6,731 nt of DNA from Flavobacteriales bacterium (lineage in GTDB: Bacteria > Bacteroidota > Bacteroidia > Flavobacteriales_D > Crocinitomicaceae): NCBI GenBank assembly GCA_947458985.1, contig CANHBA010000123.1, forward strand, positions 1-6,731, read 5' to 3'. Positions within the stretch are counted from its first letter, which is position 1. Every line of letters starts with the position of its first letter. Positions 1 through 4,566 of the stretch are shown piece after piece. The translations under genes were made by a program, and so were the position numbers. Under the pieces are notes generated by a model. It was not told where the DNA came from. It was given only the letters and a program-made list of their open reading frames with translations, and made no database searches.

Positions 1-1
1 C

Positions 2-382
2 TTCAACTCACTCGGAACCTCCACCGCCTCGCTTACCTATACCTACACCAGCCCGACATCACTCGGGTACAATGGCGCTCTTGGTATCAATATTCCGGTC
101 TCAAAAAAGTGCTCTTTTTTCACCGAAGTACGCTACATTCATCAGACTTTCTCTCCAAAAAATGGAAAAATAACGGGCTATTCTCTTAACGACTCCGATG
201 TTTTAACCTACAACGATTTTCTTCCTTATTATGCTCAAATTGAATTTGGAACTGAATCTGAATGGATGAACAGCAACAGCACGGACAATTCTAAACCACA
301 AAAACTTTACGCGCGCAGCTATGCTTTGGGCGGCCTAGACTTCACGGTAGGCTTGAAGTATAAGCTTTGGAGTAGGAGGTAG
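2..382 (+). CDS. Outer-membrane beta-barrel protein, C-terminal part (5' end outside window)
   Basis: The + strand reads open in frame 2 from the window edge to TAG at 380-382, giving 126 residues. The translation alternates polar and hydrophobic residues in short strands separated by turn-rich loops (GALGINIPVS, KCSFFTEVRYI, YYAQIEFG). It ends with a glycine- and aromatic-rich strand (GGLDFTVGLKYKLW) resembling the C-terminal beta-signal that the BAM machinery recognises, although here it is followed by SRR rather than ending on an aromatic residue. This is the pattern of small Bacteroidota outer-membrane barrels (OMP_b-brl type). The protein probably sits in the outer membrane; its ligand or role cannot be told. 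The stop codon abuts the stop of the convergent gene with no base between them, inside the loop of a hairpin (371-400). I am fairly sure of the coding frame and the barrel class, not of any specific function. Confidence 0.75.
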   Translation, partial: FNSLGTSTASLTYTYTSPTSLGYNGALGINIPVSKKCSFFTEVRYIHQTFSPKNGKITGYSLNDSDVLTYNDFLPYYAQIEFGTESEWMNSNSTDNSKPQKLYARSYALGGLDFTVGLKYKLWSRR

Positions 383-400
383 CTATTTGTCCTCCTTACT
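371..400. terminator. Hairpin over the two abutting stop codons of convergent genes
   Basis: AGTAGGAGG at 371-379 pairs with CCTCCTTACT at 391-400, giving 9 base pairs with one bulged T (396). The 11-base loop (380-390) contains both stop codons, TAG of the + strand gene and TAG (as CTA) of the - strand gene, which together form the palindrome TAGCTA. Neither side is followed by a T-run, so it is not a classical intrinsic terminator. It could still act as a two-way 3'-end-stabilising or Rho-assisted structure for the two convergent transcripts. The stem is seen directly; the function is inferred. Confidence 0.4.
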
Positions 401-1069
401 AAAGGCGATGTCAAGCACAAAAAACGGCTGCGCGTCATCTGACGGAGTATAGGATATCATTGAAATAGCTACTCTGTAGTAAGGTTCAAAGCTGTCGAAT
501 ATTTTTCCGCTGCACTTTTGAATTCCAGTTTGTTGAACAGTTGCGTAATCTGTCTCCCAATTGTCATCCATAATTGAACTTGTGTCCGTAAAAATCGGTT
601 GAACCAAATTCAATATGCGTCTGTATTCCAGTTCAGCACTTTCTTTATGAGAGAAGAAATACTGAAACTCTAAAATCATCGGGTGTTTGGTGGTGTCTTC
701 TTGTCCGCCTTTCTCAGTTACCAGCGCCGCATTGCCATAAATCAGCATGACTTGAATAGAGTCGGGCTTAGCTTCAATAAGGCCTTTGTCTGTTGTTAGG
801 CCTTTGAAAAAAGTGGAAGGAGGGAAGTTGTTGAAAGTGGTGTCAGTCAAAACAAACCTCTTGTCCTTTAAAATCATTTCACGAAGTTCCAAACGTGATT
901 TATCGAGGGGCAGACCACAAAAGATAGTTTCAATAATAGGATGAATTTGATCAATTCTATTGATTGGCGAACCGTGTTTTGAAGTATCTCTTGACAGTAA
1001 ATAGCTGTCATAGCCATAACATGTCATTTTGGCTAGAAAACTAATAAATAGGATGATGGTCAATTTCAT
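383..1069 (-). CDS. Secreted protein of unknown function, 228 residues
   Basis: I do not recognise this family. The N-terminus (MKLTIILFISFLAKMTCYG) looks like a Sec signal peptide: one Lys, a hydrophobic core at residues 3-13, then a polar stretch. The Cys at 17 has KMT before it, which is not a good lipobox, so a periplasmic or outer-membrane-associated protein is likelier than a lipoprotein. The mature part has just two cysteines (C51 in IFCGLPLDKSR and C186 in QKCSGKIF), which could form a disulfide. There are mixed alpha/beta segments and no transmembrane helix, repeat or catalytic motif that I can name. The start is the ATG at 1067-1069; no Shine-Dalgarno is visible, as usual in this phylum. 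The gene starts 16 bases after the fic stop, and that gap is mostly the tRNA-Asn anticodon-arm copy. I see no TAnnTTTG box of its own there, so it may depend on readthrough from fic. Base composition resembles the chromosome more than the fic module (45% G+C in the line counted). Confidence 0.7.
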   Translation of the reverse strand: MKLTIILFISFLAKMTCYGYDSYLLSRDTSKHGSPINRIDQIHPIIETIFCGLPLDKSRLELREMILKDKRFVLTDTTFNNFPPSTFFKGLTTDKGLIEAKPDSIQVMLIYGNAALVTEKGGQEDTTKHPMILEFQYFFSHKESAELEYRRILNLVQPIFTDTSSIMDDNWETDYATVQQTGIQKCSGKIFDSFEPYYRVAISMISYTPSDDAQPFFVLDIAFSKEDK

Positions 1070-1073
1070 TGAT

Positions 1074-1094
1074 TCTGATTAACAGTCAGATGCT
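1074..1094 (-). repeat. Distal copy of the tRNA-Asn anticodon arm (21-base direct repeat)
   Basis: These 21 bases equal 2028-2048 base for base and in the same orientation, 954 bases away. On the - strand they contain the complete anticodon stem (TCTGA/TCAGA), the 7-base loop CTGTTAA with anticodon GTT, and the four bases before the stem (AGCA). Identity stops sharply on both sides: the next bases are T versus C at 1095/2049 and T versus C at 1073/2027. The fic stop codon (1086-1088) lies inside. A 21-base match this close is far beyond chance. Anticodon loops are a known crossover point of tyrosine recombinases, so an att-site remnant is the likeliest reading, but no integrase is seen here. 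Confidence 0.85.
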
Positions 1095-1697
1095 TATTTC
1101 AATTAATTGATTTTCTATTAATTTAGTAAGTATGTCTACATCGCTGTCAATAGTGCCTTTCATATATCGGTCGTAAATATCTTTATTATTCGGAGGATTG
1201 AGATTGAGCGAATATCCTTTTTGATAGGCCAGAGCTCTTATAAATTCCCTTTGAGCTCTTCCGTTTCCTTCTCTAAATGGGTGAAGGAAGTTTAGGTTGT
1301 CCAAAATCTCAGCTAATTTTTGAGAAATTACGTTTGTTTTTGTTGTCGGTATTTTTTCAAATTCTTCAATTAACAAATCGATATACCTAAATCCCATTGG
1401 AAATCGTTCATCATCAAAAAAAGGTTTTCCATTTTTGCTGATATTAACGGTTCTTACTTTTCCAGCCCACTCATAAACATCTTGAAAGAGGTATAGATGA
1501 ATTTCGAGTAGGGAACTTGAATTTGTTATTTTGATAGGTTGTTCAAATAACTCTTCTATTCTTTTGGAAACCTTTAAACTTTCATACAAAAGTAAAGCGC
1601 GTTCTTCTTGAATGTTTGCTAAATTCTTTAAGACACCATTAGAATACGTGTATTGATTGAGACCGTCAATGTAGCTATAGTTGTTATTGGACTGCAT
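1086..1697 (-). CDS. fic: Fic-domain protein, probable AMP-transferase toxin (class I)
   Basis: The protein of 203 residues carries the complete Fic motif HPFREGNGRAQR at 139-150. His139 is the expected catalytic base, Glu143 the metal ligand, Gly144-Asn145-Gly146 the phosphate-binding turn, and Arg147 and Arg150 the ATP-phosphate ligands. Ahead of it lie the usual segments of the family: HLYLFQDVYEWAGKVRTVNISKNGKPF (66-92 region), whose end forms the target-docking flap. Fic enzymes of this type transfer AMP from ATP to a hydroxyl of a target protein; gyrase and topoisomerase IV are targets of several toxin members, but the target here is unknown. No inhibitory [ST]xxxE[GN] motif lies next to the Fic core in this chain, while the upstream gene has one, which makes it class I. 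ATG 1695-1697 lies inside the antitoxin gene (14-base overlap), so translation is probably coupled. The last two codons and the stop lie in the tRNA anticodon-arm repeat. Catalytic residues are intact, so it is likely functional. Confidence 0.92.
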   Translation of the reverse strand: MQSNNNYSYIDGLNQYTYSNGVLKNLANIQEERALLLYESLKVSKRIEELFEQPIKITNSSSLLEIHLYLFQDVYEWAGKVRTVNISKNGKPFFDDERFPMGFRYIDLLIEEFEKIPTTKTNVISQKLAEILDNLNFLHPFREGNGRAQREFIRALAYQKGYSLNLNPPNNKDIYDRYMKGTIDSDVDILTKLIENQLIEISI

Positions 1698-1902
1698 TAT
1701 AAATCAAATTAAGAAAATCAGACTCGGATATTTGACTGTTTTTCCAATCCTTATATAGCTGTATAATTTCTTTAGTGGGCACAAATCCTTCAAACATATT
1801 GCTTCCAATTGCATTAGCTGTATTTTCTAGCTCTCTCAGACTATTGAATTTAACACCCATTATAGTGAGATTTTGTCTGTCTATTTCAATTTCAGAATAC
1901 AT
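1684..1902 (-). CDS. VbhA-like antitoxin with Fic-inhibitory helix
   Basis: This small acidic protein of 72 residues precedes fic and overlaps it by 14 bases, the usual order of class I Fic modules. It contains S34-N-M-F-E38-G39, matching the inhibitory motif [ST]xxxE[GN], in which the Glu binds the second Fic arginine and keeps ATP from adopting the productive pose. The surrounding segment ANAIGSNMFEGFVPTKEI followed by the ISESDFLNLI helix has the same layout as VbhA of Bartonella (ALASQRLEGLEP, then a helix after a GELET-type turn), so I assign it to the VbhA family with good confidence. The N-terminal 20 residues (MYSEIEIDRQNLTIMGVKFN) look like beta-strands and are longer than in VbhA; they could serve dimerisation or DNA binding, which is a guess. 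The start is ATG 1900-1902. The 63 bases between it and the tRNA terminator show no convincing promoter, though they do hold short TTAC repeats. Confidence 0.83.
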   Translation of the reverse strand: MYSEIEIDRQNLTIMGVKFNSLRELENTANAIGSNMFEGFVPTKEIIQLYKDWKNSQISESDFLNLIYNAVQ

Positions 1903-1925
1903 CTTAAAGATTTAATGCTTTTTGA

Positions 1926-1943
1926 GTTACCTTACGAAGTTAC
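1926..1943. promoter_or_regulatory. Possible operator: TTAC repeats ahead of the antitoxin gene
   Basis: Between the tRNA terminator and the antitoxin start, GTTAC occurs at 1926-1930 and 1939-1943, 13 bases apart, with a further TTAC at 1932-1935. Toxin-antitoxin operons often bind their own product at repeats just upstream of the first gene. The repeats are short and the DNA is AT-rich, so this is a weak candidate. Confidence 0.2.
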
Positions 1944-1965
1944 AAAATTGAAGGATTTGAAAAAC

Positions 1966-1996
1966 AAAAAAAGCCGACCATTTCTGACCGGCTTTT
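1966..1996 (-). terminator. Intrinsic terminator of tRNA-Asn
   Basis: Immediately after the tRNA, the - strand RNA reads AAAAGCCGGUC, a six-base loop AGAAAU, then GGUCGGCUUUU, continuing into a U-run of seven (1972-1966). The G-C core pairs completely only in the - strand RNA, because two of the pairs are G.U wobbles (1988/1977 and 1987/1978) that become C/A and A/C mismatches on the + strand. It is thus built to stop transcription leaving the tRNA, and it insulates the toxin-antitoxin genes from the tRNA promoter. Confidence 0.88.
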
Positions 1997-1997
1997 G

Positions 1998-2071
1998 CTC
2001 CCCCTTCAGGACTTGAACCTGAGACCCTCTGATTAACAGTCAGATGCTCTAACCAACTGAGCTAAGGAGGA
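1998..2071 (-). tRNA. trnN: tRNA-Asn, anticodon GUU
   Basis: The - strand folds into a complete cloverleaf of 74 bases. The acceptor stem TCCTCCT/AGGGGGA has one T.G wobble. Next come the D stem GCTC/GAGC with a 9-base loop, anticodon stem TCTGA/TCAGA with loop CTGTTAA (anticodon GTT at 2037-2035), variable loop GGGTC, and T stem TCAGG/CCTGA with loop TTCAAGT. The discriminator is G73. The first base U paired with A72, together with anticodon GUU and G73, agrees with tRNA-Asn. CCA is not encoded (CAA follows), so it is added after transcription. It has its own promoter box at 2095-2102 and terminator at 1966-1996. Its anticodon arm is duplicated at the far end of the fic gene. Confidence 0.97.
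2028..2048 (-). repeat. tRNA-proximal copy of the 21-base direct repeat
   Basis: This is the anticodon arm of tRNA-Asn with four bases of the D-stem side. It is identical to 1074-1094. One end of the identity (2028) coincides exactly with the last base of the anticodon stem, and the other ends inside the D stem. Confidence 0.85.
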
Positions 2072-2094
2072 ATGTTGCTCTCTGATTGAGGATG

Positions 2095-2102
2095 CAAATA
2101 TA
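2095..2102 (-). promoter_or_regulatory. Bacteroidota -7 box of the tRNA-Asn promoter
   Basis: The - strand reads TATATTTG, an exact match to the phylum's TAnnTTTG. It lies 23 bases ahead of the first tRNA base, which leaves room for a short leader removed by RNase P. A -33 TTTG is not clear; TTTA lies about 18 bases upstream in an A/T-only stretch. Confidence 0.65.
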
Positions 2103-2136
2103 AATAAATTTTTATTTAATTAAAATCAGTATTGCG

Positions 2137-2157
2137 AAAAAAAATGAGATTTTTTTT
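2137..2157. terminator. A/T-only inverted repeat after ssb, possible terminator
   Basis: Eight A (2137-2144) and eight T (2150-2157) flank TGAGA, giving a 9-pair A/T stem with a 3-base loop, starting 18 bases past the ssb stop. On either strand the stem ends in a T-run. Without G-C pairs it would be weak as an intrinsic terminator, but no better candidate exists between ssb and the tRNA promoter. Confidence 0.3.
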
Positions 2158-2175
2158 GAGCTATTTTATAAGTAC

Positions 2176-2616
2176 TTAAAAATCATCTTCATCCATTGTA
2201 AAATCATCTAGGCTCGCGCCGTACTGATCGTCTTCGTCGTCCTGATCTACATAACCTGAGGCGTCTTCATCTCGGTTGGCAGGGCGAAGGATGTTGGTTT
2301 TGGAGACATTCAAGCGGATTTCTGTACGCATTGTGCCATCTTCTAGTTGGGCTGTTTTGGCAAATGGTGTTCCAAGGACTTCTACAAGTGTACCTCTAGT
2401 TAAAAAATCGATGATGCGCATGTTGGAACCTTCGCGCTTCCAGATGGTGCAGTTGACCCATGTTGTTTTGGTGCGCATTTGACCGCTCTTTTTGTCTTTC
2501 CAATTCTTGTTGTGTGCAACTGGGAAGTTAATAGCAACAATACCGCGGTCCATTGTTTTGATGTGGGCGTCCTTGCCGATATTGCCGATAAGTCTGGTTT
2601 CAAATACTGTAGCCAT
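2176..2616 (-). CDS. ssb: Single-stranded DNA-binding protein
   Basis: The protein of 146 residues has the layout of bacterial SSB. The OB fold spans about residues 1-112, with the typical opening (RLIGNIGKD), the aromatic-rich strand TTWVNCTIWKREG (51-63) used for base stacking, and RGTLVEVLGTPF (74-85). A short acidic linker (Asp-rich, 115-137) and an acidic tip ending MDEDDF follow. The tip with its terminal Phe recruits repair and replication proteins; it lacks the Pro-Phe ending (DIPF or DLPF) common elsewhere, a small departure. SSB coats single-stranded DNA as a homotetramer during replication, recombination and repair. ATG 2614-2616 is chosen because it begins the conserved N-terminus directly. 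The gene follows slyD by 79 bases, and a terminator hairpin lies in that gap, so it is probably transcribed separately. Confidence 0.96.
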   Translation of the reverse strand: MATVFETRLIGNIGKDAHIKTMDRGIVAINFPVAHNKNWKDKKSGQMRTKTTWVNCTIWKREGSNMRIIDFLTRGTLVEVLGTPFAKTAQLEDGTMRTEIRLNVSKTNILRPANRDEDASGYVDQDDEDDQYGASLDDFTMDEDDF

Positions 2617-2630
2617 GGGTGTATAAAATT

Positions 2631-2666
2631 AAAAAGCGTATACCGGAAAATACCGATATACGCCTT
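2631..2666 (-). terminator. Intrinsic terminator after slyD, within the ssb leader
   Basis: The - strand RNA forms GGCGUAUAUCGG / CCGGUAUACGCU with a 6-base loop (2647-2652) and then five U (2635-2631). Two pairs are G.U wobbles (2643/2656 and 2635/2664) that become mismatches on the + strand, which marks it as a - strand signal. It lies between the slyD stop and the ssb ATG and ends about 14 bases before that ATG. It probably ends the speDE-slyD message. If the ssb promoter lies upstream of it, it would instead be an attenuator or 5' stabiliser of ssb mRNA. Confidence 0.75.
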
Positions 2667-2669
2667 GTA

Positions 2670-2677
2670 ACAATATA
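2670..2677 (-). promoter_or_regulatory. Weak candidate -7 box for ssb
   Basis: TATATTGT on the - strand resembles TAnnTTTG with two differences and lies 53 bases ahead of the ssb ATG. Transcription from it would begin close to the base of the terminator hairpin. No clear -33 element is seen. Confidence 0.25.
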
Positions 2678-2695
2678 GTTGTAAAATTGTTGCGT

Positions 2696-3202
2696 TTAGT
2701 GCTGATGACCATGCGGGCCATGTGCATGACCATGCGCTAGTTCTTCAGCTTCTGCATCGCGAACTTCTAAAATTGTACCTTGAAAATGAAGGTCAGTACC
2801 CGCTAATGGGTGGTTGAAATCCATTTGTACGGTTTCTTCAGTTACTTCCAAGATGCGGCCACGCAATTGGTTACCTTCGCTGTCAGACATTGGCACCATG
2901 CTGCCTACGGTGAACATTTCGTTGTCAAAACTTCCGTTTTCGTCGTGGAAGATGTTTGCTGGCAACATCACGATGTGCTGTGGATCTTGCTCGCCATAAG
3001 CGTTGGCTGCTAAAATATGGAAGTCAAAATGCTCTCCAGCAGTTTTGCCAGCGAGTTTTTCTTCGAATTCGGGAATCATCCCACCGACACCGTACAAGAA
3101 GGTCAAGGCAGTTTCCGGAGTAGTTTCTTCGATTTGTTCTCCGGTTGTGTGATCAGAGAGCTTGTAGGTCAAGGTAACGACCTTGTTGTGGGAAATTTGC
3201 AT
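2696..3202 (-). CDS. slyD: SlyD-type FKBP peptidyl-prolyl isomerase and metallochaperone
   Basis: The protein of 168 residues is a cytoplasmic FKBP of the SlyD class. The FKBP half comes first (about 1-70, with FLYGVGGMIPEFEEKLAGKTAGE at 35-57 region). The inserted flap (IF) chaperone domain follows (about 72-122, PQHIVMLPANIF onward), then the closing FKBP strands (DFNHPLAGTDLHFQGTILEV). The tail HGHAHGPHGHQH (157-168) is His-rich and should bind nickel or zinc; it is much shorter than the E. coli tail and lacks its cysteines. The role is prolyl isomerisation and holding of unfolded chains, perhaps also metal delivery. ATG 3200-3202 follows the speDE stop with one base between, so the two genes are cotranscribed and probably translationally coupled. 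A functional link between polyamine synthesis and SlyD is not evident. Confidence 0.95.
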   Translation of the reverse strand: MQISHNKVVTLTYKLSDHTTGEQIEETTPETALTFLYGVGGMIPEFEEKLAGKTAGEHFDFHILAANAYGEQDPQHIVMLPANIFHDENGSFDNEMFTVGSMVPMSDSEGNQLRGRILEVTEETVQMDFNHPLAGTDLHFQGTILEVRDAEAEELAHGHAHGPHGHQH

Positions 3203-3203
3203 G

Positions 3204-4490
3204 TTATTTTTGAATTAATTGCTTTACAAAATTAGGAAGGGCAAACGTAGAGAAATGGATGTCTTCGTTGTAGTAACGAAGGCCTTTTTCTGCAACAAAC
3301 GTTTTGATGGCGTCGGTGTTGGTGACTTTGCGTGGGTCTGCAGCGCCTTTGAGGCCGTATTGGAAGCTCCACATACCTGTAGGGTAGGTTGGTACAAAGA
3401 ACAAACCTACTGGGGCGTTTTGTGCGCCAAAAATACTTTGAAGGGTTTGATTGAGCTCTGCAAATGCTTTTTCATTGAATTTTGGAGATTCCCCTTGTGC
3501 TACTAAAATACCATCGGCTTTGAGCGTGCGGTAGCAGTTTTGGTAGAAATCTACGCTGAATAAACCTTCGGCTGGGCCAACTGGGTCTGAACCGTCGACG
3601 ATCAAGAGGTCGTAAACTGCGTCTGGTGCGTTCTTGACAAAGGCAATGCCGTCGTCTACGATGAGTTCGAGGCGTGGATCGTCGAAAGAAGCGGCAATTT
3701 CGGGAAGATGCTCTTTACAAGCTTTGATGACTTCTCCGTCGATTTCAACCATGGTGACTTTCTCGATGTTGGCATGGCGCAATACTTCGCGAACTGTGCC
3801 GCCATCGCCACCGCCGATTACCAATACATTTTTGGCATTTTGCAAGGTGAAAAGGCTAGGGTGAGAGATCATTTCGTGGTAATGGAACTCGTCTTTGATG
3901 GTGGTCATGACCATGTCGTCAAGGGCCAACATTTTGCCGTACTTCGTGGATTCGAGAATACGTACGCGCTGAAACGGAGATTGCACATCAAAGAAGACGT
4001 CACCTGTAAAACGCAAAGAAAGCGCTTGATCTTCGTCTTTATCAGTGAACCACACATTGCGGGTGTAGAAATCAGGGTTGCGCCATTCGGCAGCTTTTTC
4101 ACGGGCACTAGTGATATCGAAGTCGTTGCGGGTAAGTAGATTTACCGAACCGCGCTTCATTTCAATTGCCGAATAAGATTTTGCACCAAAACACTCTTTT
4201 AAGTGATCAAAGGCGATCCAAGCGTTCATGTCGCCACAAGTAAAGACGTCTACGGCAGCATAGCCGTATTCAGGCCATGTATGAATTGCCAAGTGGCTTT
4301 CTTGAATCACGACAACACCAGAAACACCGTAAGGTGAAAAATGGTGAAACGTAGAGTTGATCACCGTTGCTTCTGCTTTGCGGGCAGCGCCAACCATGTC
4401 GCGTTCGATGGCAGCTACGTCGTTCATGACGTGCGGGTCACAGTTCATAAACTCCACCAAGATGTGGTTTCCAAGTGCAATGTTGTTCAT
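3204..4490 (-). CDS. speDE: Fused S-adenosylmethionine decarboxylase - spermidine synthase
   Basis: This is one chain of 428 residues with two complete enzymes. Residues 1-120 are a class 1B AdoMet decarboxylase proenzyme: the STFHHFSPYGVSG and ESHLAIHTWPE blocks are present, with Ser65 as the self-cleavage and pyruvoyl residue, His70 for processing and Cys85 as proton donor (spacing as in the Thermotoga enzyme). Residues about 135-428 are an aminopropyltransferase: the nucleotide-binding loop VIGGGDGGTVREVL (224-237), Glu249 in MVEID, and DGSDPVGPAEGLF (299-311) with the preceding Asp pocket for the putrescine amine. The decarboxylated AdoMet made by the first half is used by the second to turn putrescine into spermidine. 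Self-cleavage at Glu64-Ser65 would release a short beta chain and leave the alpha chain fused to SpeE. Such fusions are known from several phyla. There is no stop or frameshift at the joint. A promoter box lies 30 bases upstream, and slyD follows at once. Confidence 0.95.
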   Translation of the reverse strand: MNNIALGNHILVEFMNCDPHVMNDVAAIERDMVGAARKAEATVINSTFHHFSPYGVSGVVVIQESHLAIHTWPEYGYAAVDVFTCGDMNAWIAFDHLKECFGAKSYSAIEMKRGSVNLLTRNDFDITSAREKAAEWRNPDFYTRNVWFTDKDEDQALSLRFTGDVFFDVQSPFQRVRILESTKYGKMLALDDMVMTTIKDEFHYHEMISHPSLFTLQNAKNVLVIGGGDGGTVREVLRHANIEKVTMVEIDGEVIKACKEHLPEIAASFDDPRLELIVDDGIAFVKNAPDAVYDLLIVDGSDPVGPAEGLFSVDFYQNCYRTLKADGILVAQGESPKFNEKAFAELNQTLQSIFGAQNAPVGLFFVPTYPTGMWSFQYGLKGAADPRKVTNTDAIKTFVAEKGLRYYNEDIHFSTFALPNFVKQLIQK

Positions 4491-4519
4491 TTCTCAGCTA
4501 TAAATTAAAAAATTGAGCG

Positions 4520-4527
4520 CAAAGATA
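4520..4527 (-). promoter_or_regulatory. Bacteroidota -7 box of the speDE-slyD promoter
   Basis: The - strand reads TATCTTTG, an exact TAnnTTTG match, 29 bases before the speDE ATG (4490), and would give a leader of roughly 20 bases. The flanks (GTATCTTTGC) are identical to those of the box ahead of mutS2. A -33 TTTG is not evident at the usual distance. Confidence 0.65.
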
Positions 4528-4566
4528 CGCAATTTCAAGGGATTGATATGTAACTAATGTTAAATT

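Larger units (their letters stand above)
1074..2048. mobile_element. Putative tRNA-Asn-targeted cassette carrying a Fic toxin-antitoxin module
   Basis: The segment is bounded by two exact 21-base direct repeats of the tRNA-Asn anticodon arm and holds only the tRNA 3' half, its terminator, a VbhA-like antitoxin and fic. Its coding part is AT-rich next to its neighbours: lines counted in it give 27-37% G+C, against 45-48% in lines from speDE, mutS2 and the secreted gene. This fits a degenerate integrated island or a satellite cassette moved by an integrase supplied elsewhere. Against a simple insertion, the distal repeat is not followed by the displaced tRNA 3' half, and recombination between the repeats would leave a broken tRNA. 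The boundaries are therefore those of the repeats, not proven ends of an element. Confidence 0.4.

Noticed and set aside
383..1069. Lipoprotein reading of the secreted protein with Cys17 as the lipidated residue
   Set aside because: The residues before the Cys (KMT) do not fit a lipobox, which needs a small residue at -1 and usually Leu at -3.
2080..2087. The tRNA leader repeats part of the anticodon-arm 3' strand (AATCAGAG on the - strand), a possible misfolding switch or second att copy
   Set aside because: Eight bases are within chance for this length, and identity does not extend on either side.
2276..2670. Open frames on the + strand and in other - strand frames across ssb
   Set aside because: They are shadows of ssb, with no family features, and the SSB frame is certain from its OB-fold motifs and acidic tail.
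2810..4139. Several + strand open frames across slyD and speDE (for example 3708-4139)
   Set aside because: They oppose two genes whose catalytic residues are complete; the translations are low in recognisable structure and follow the codon pattern of the real genes.
4491..4566. A frameshifted Smr domain after mutS2
   Set aside because: The gap is 76 bases and holds the speDE promoter; Smr needs about 80 codons.
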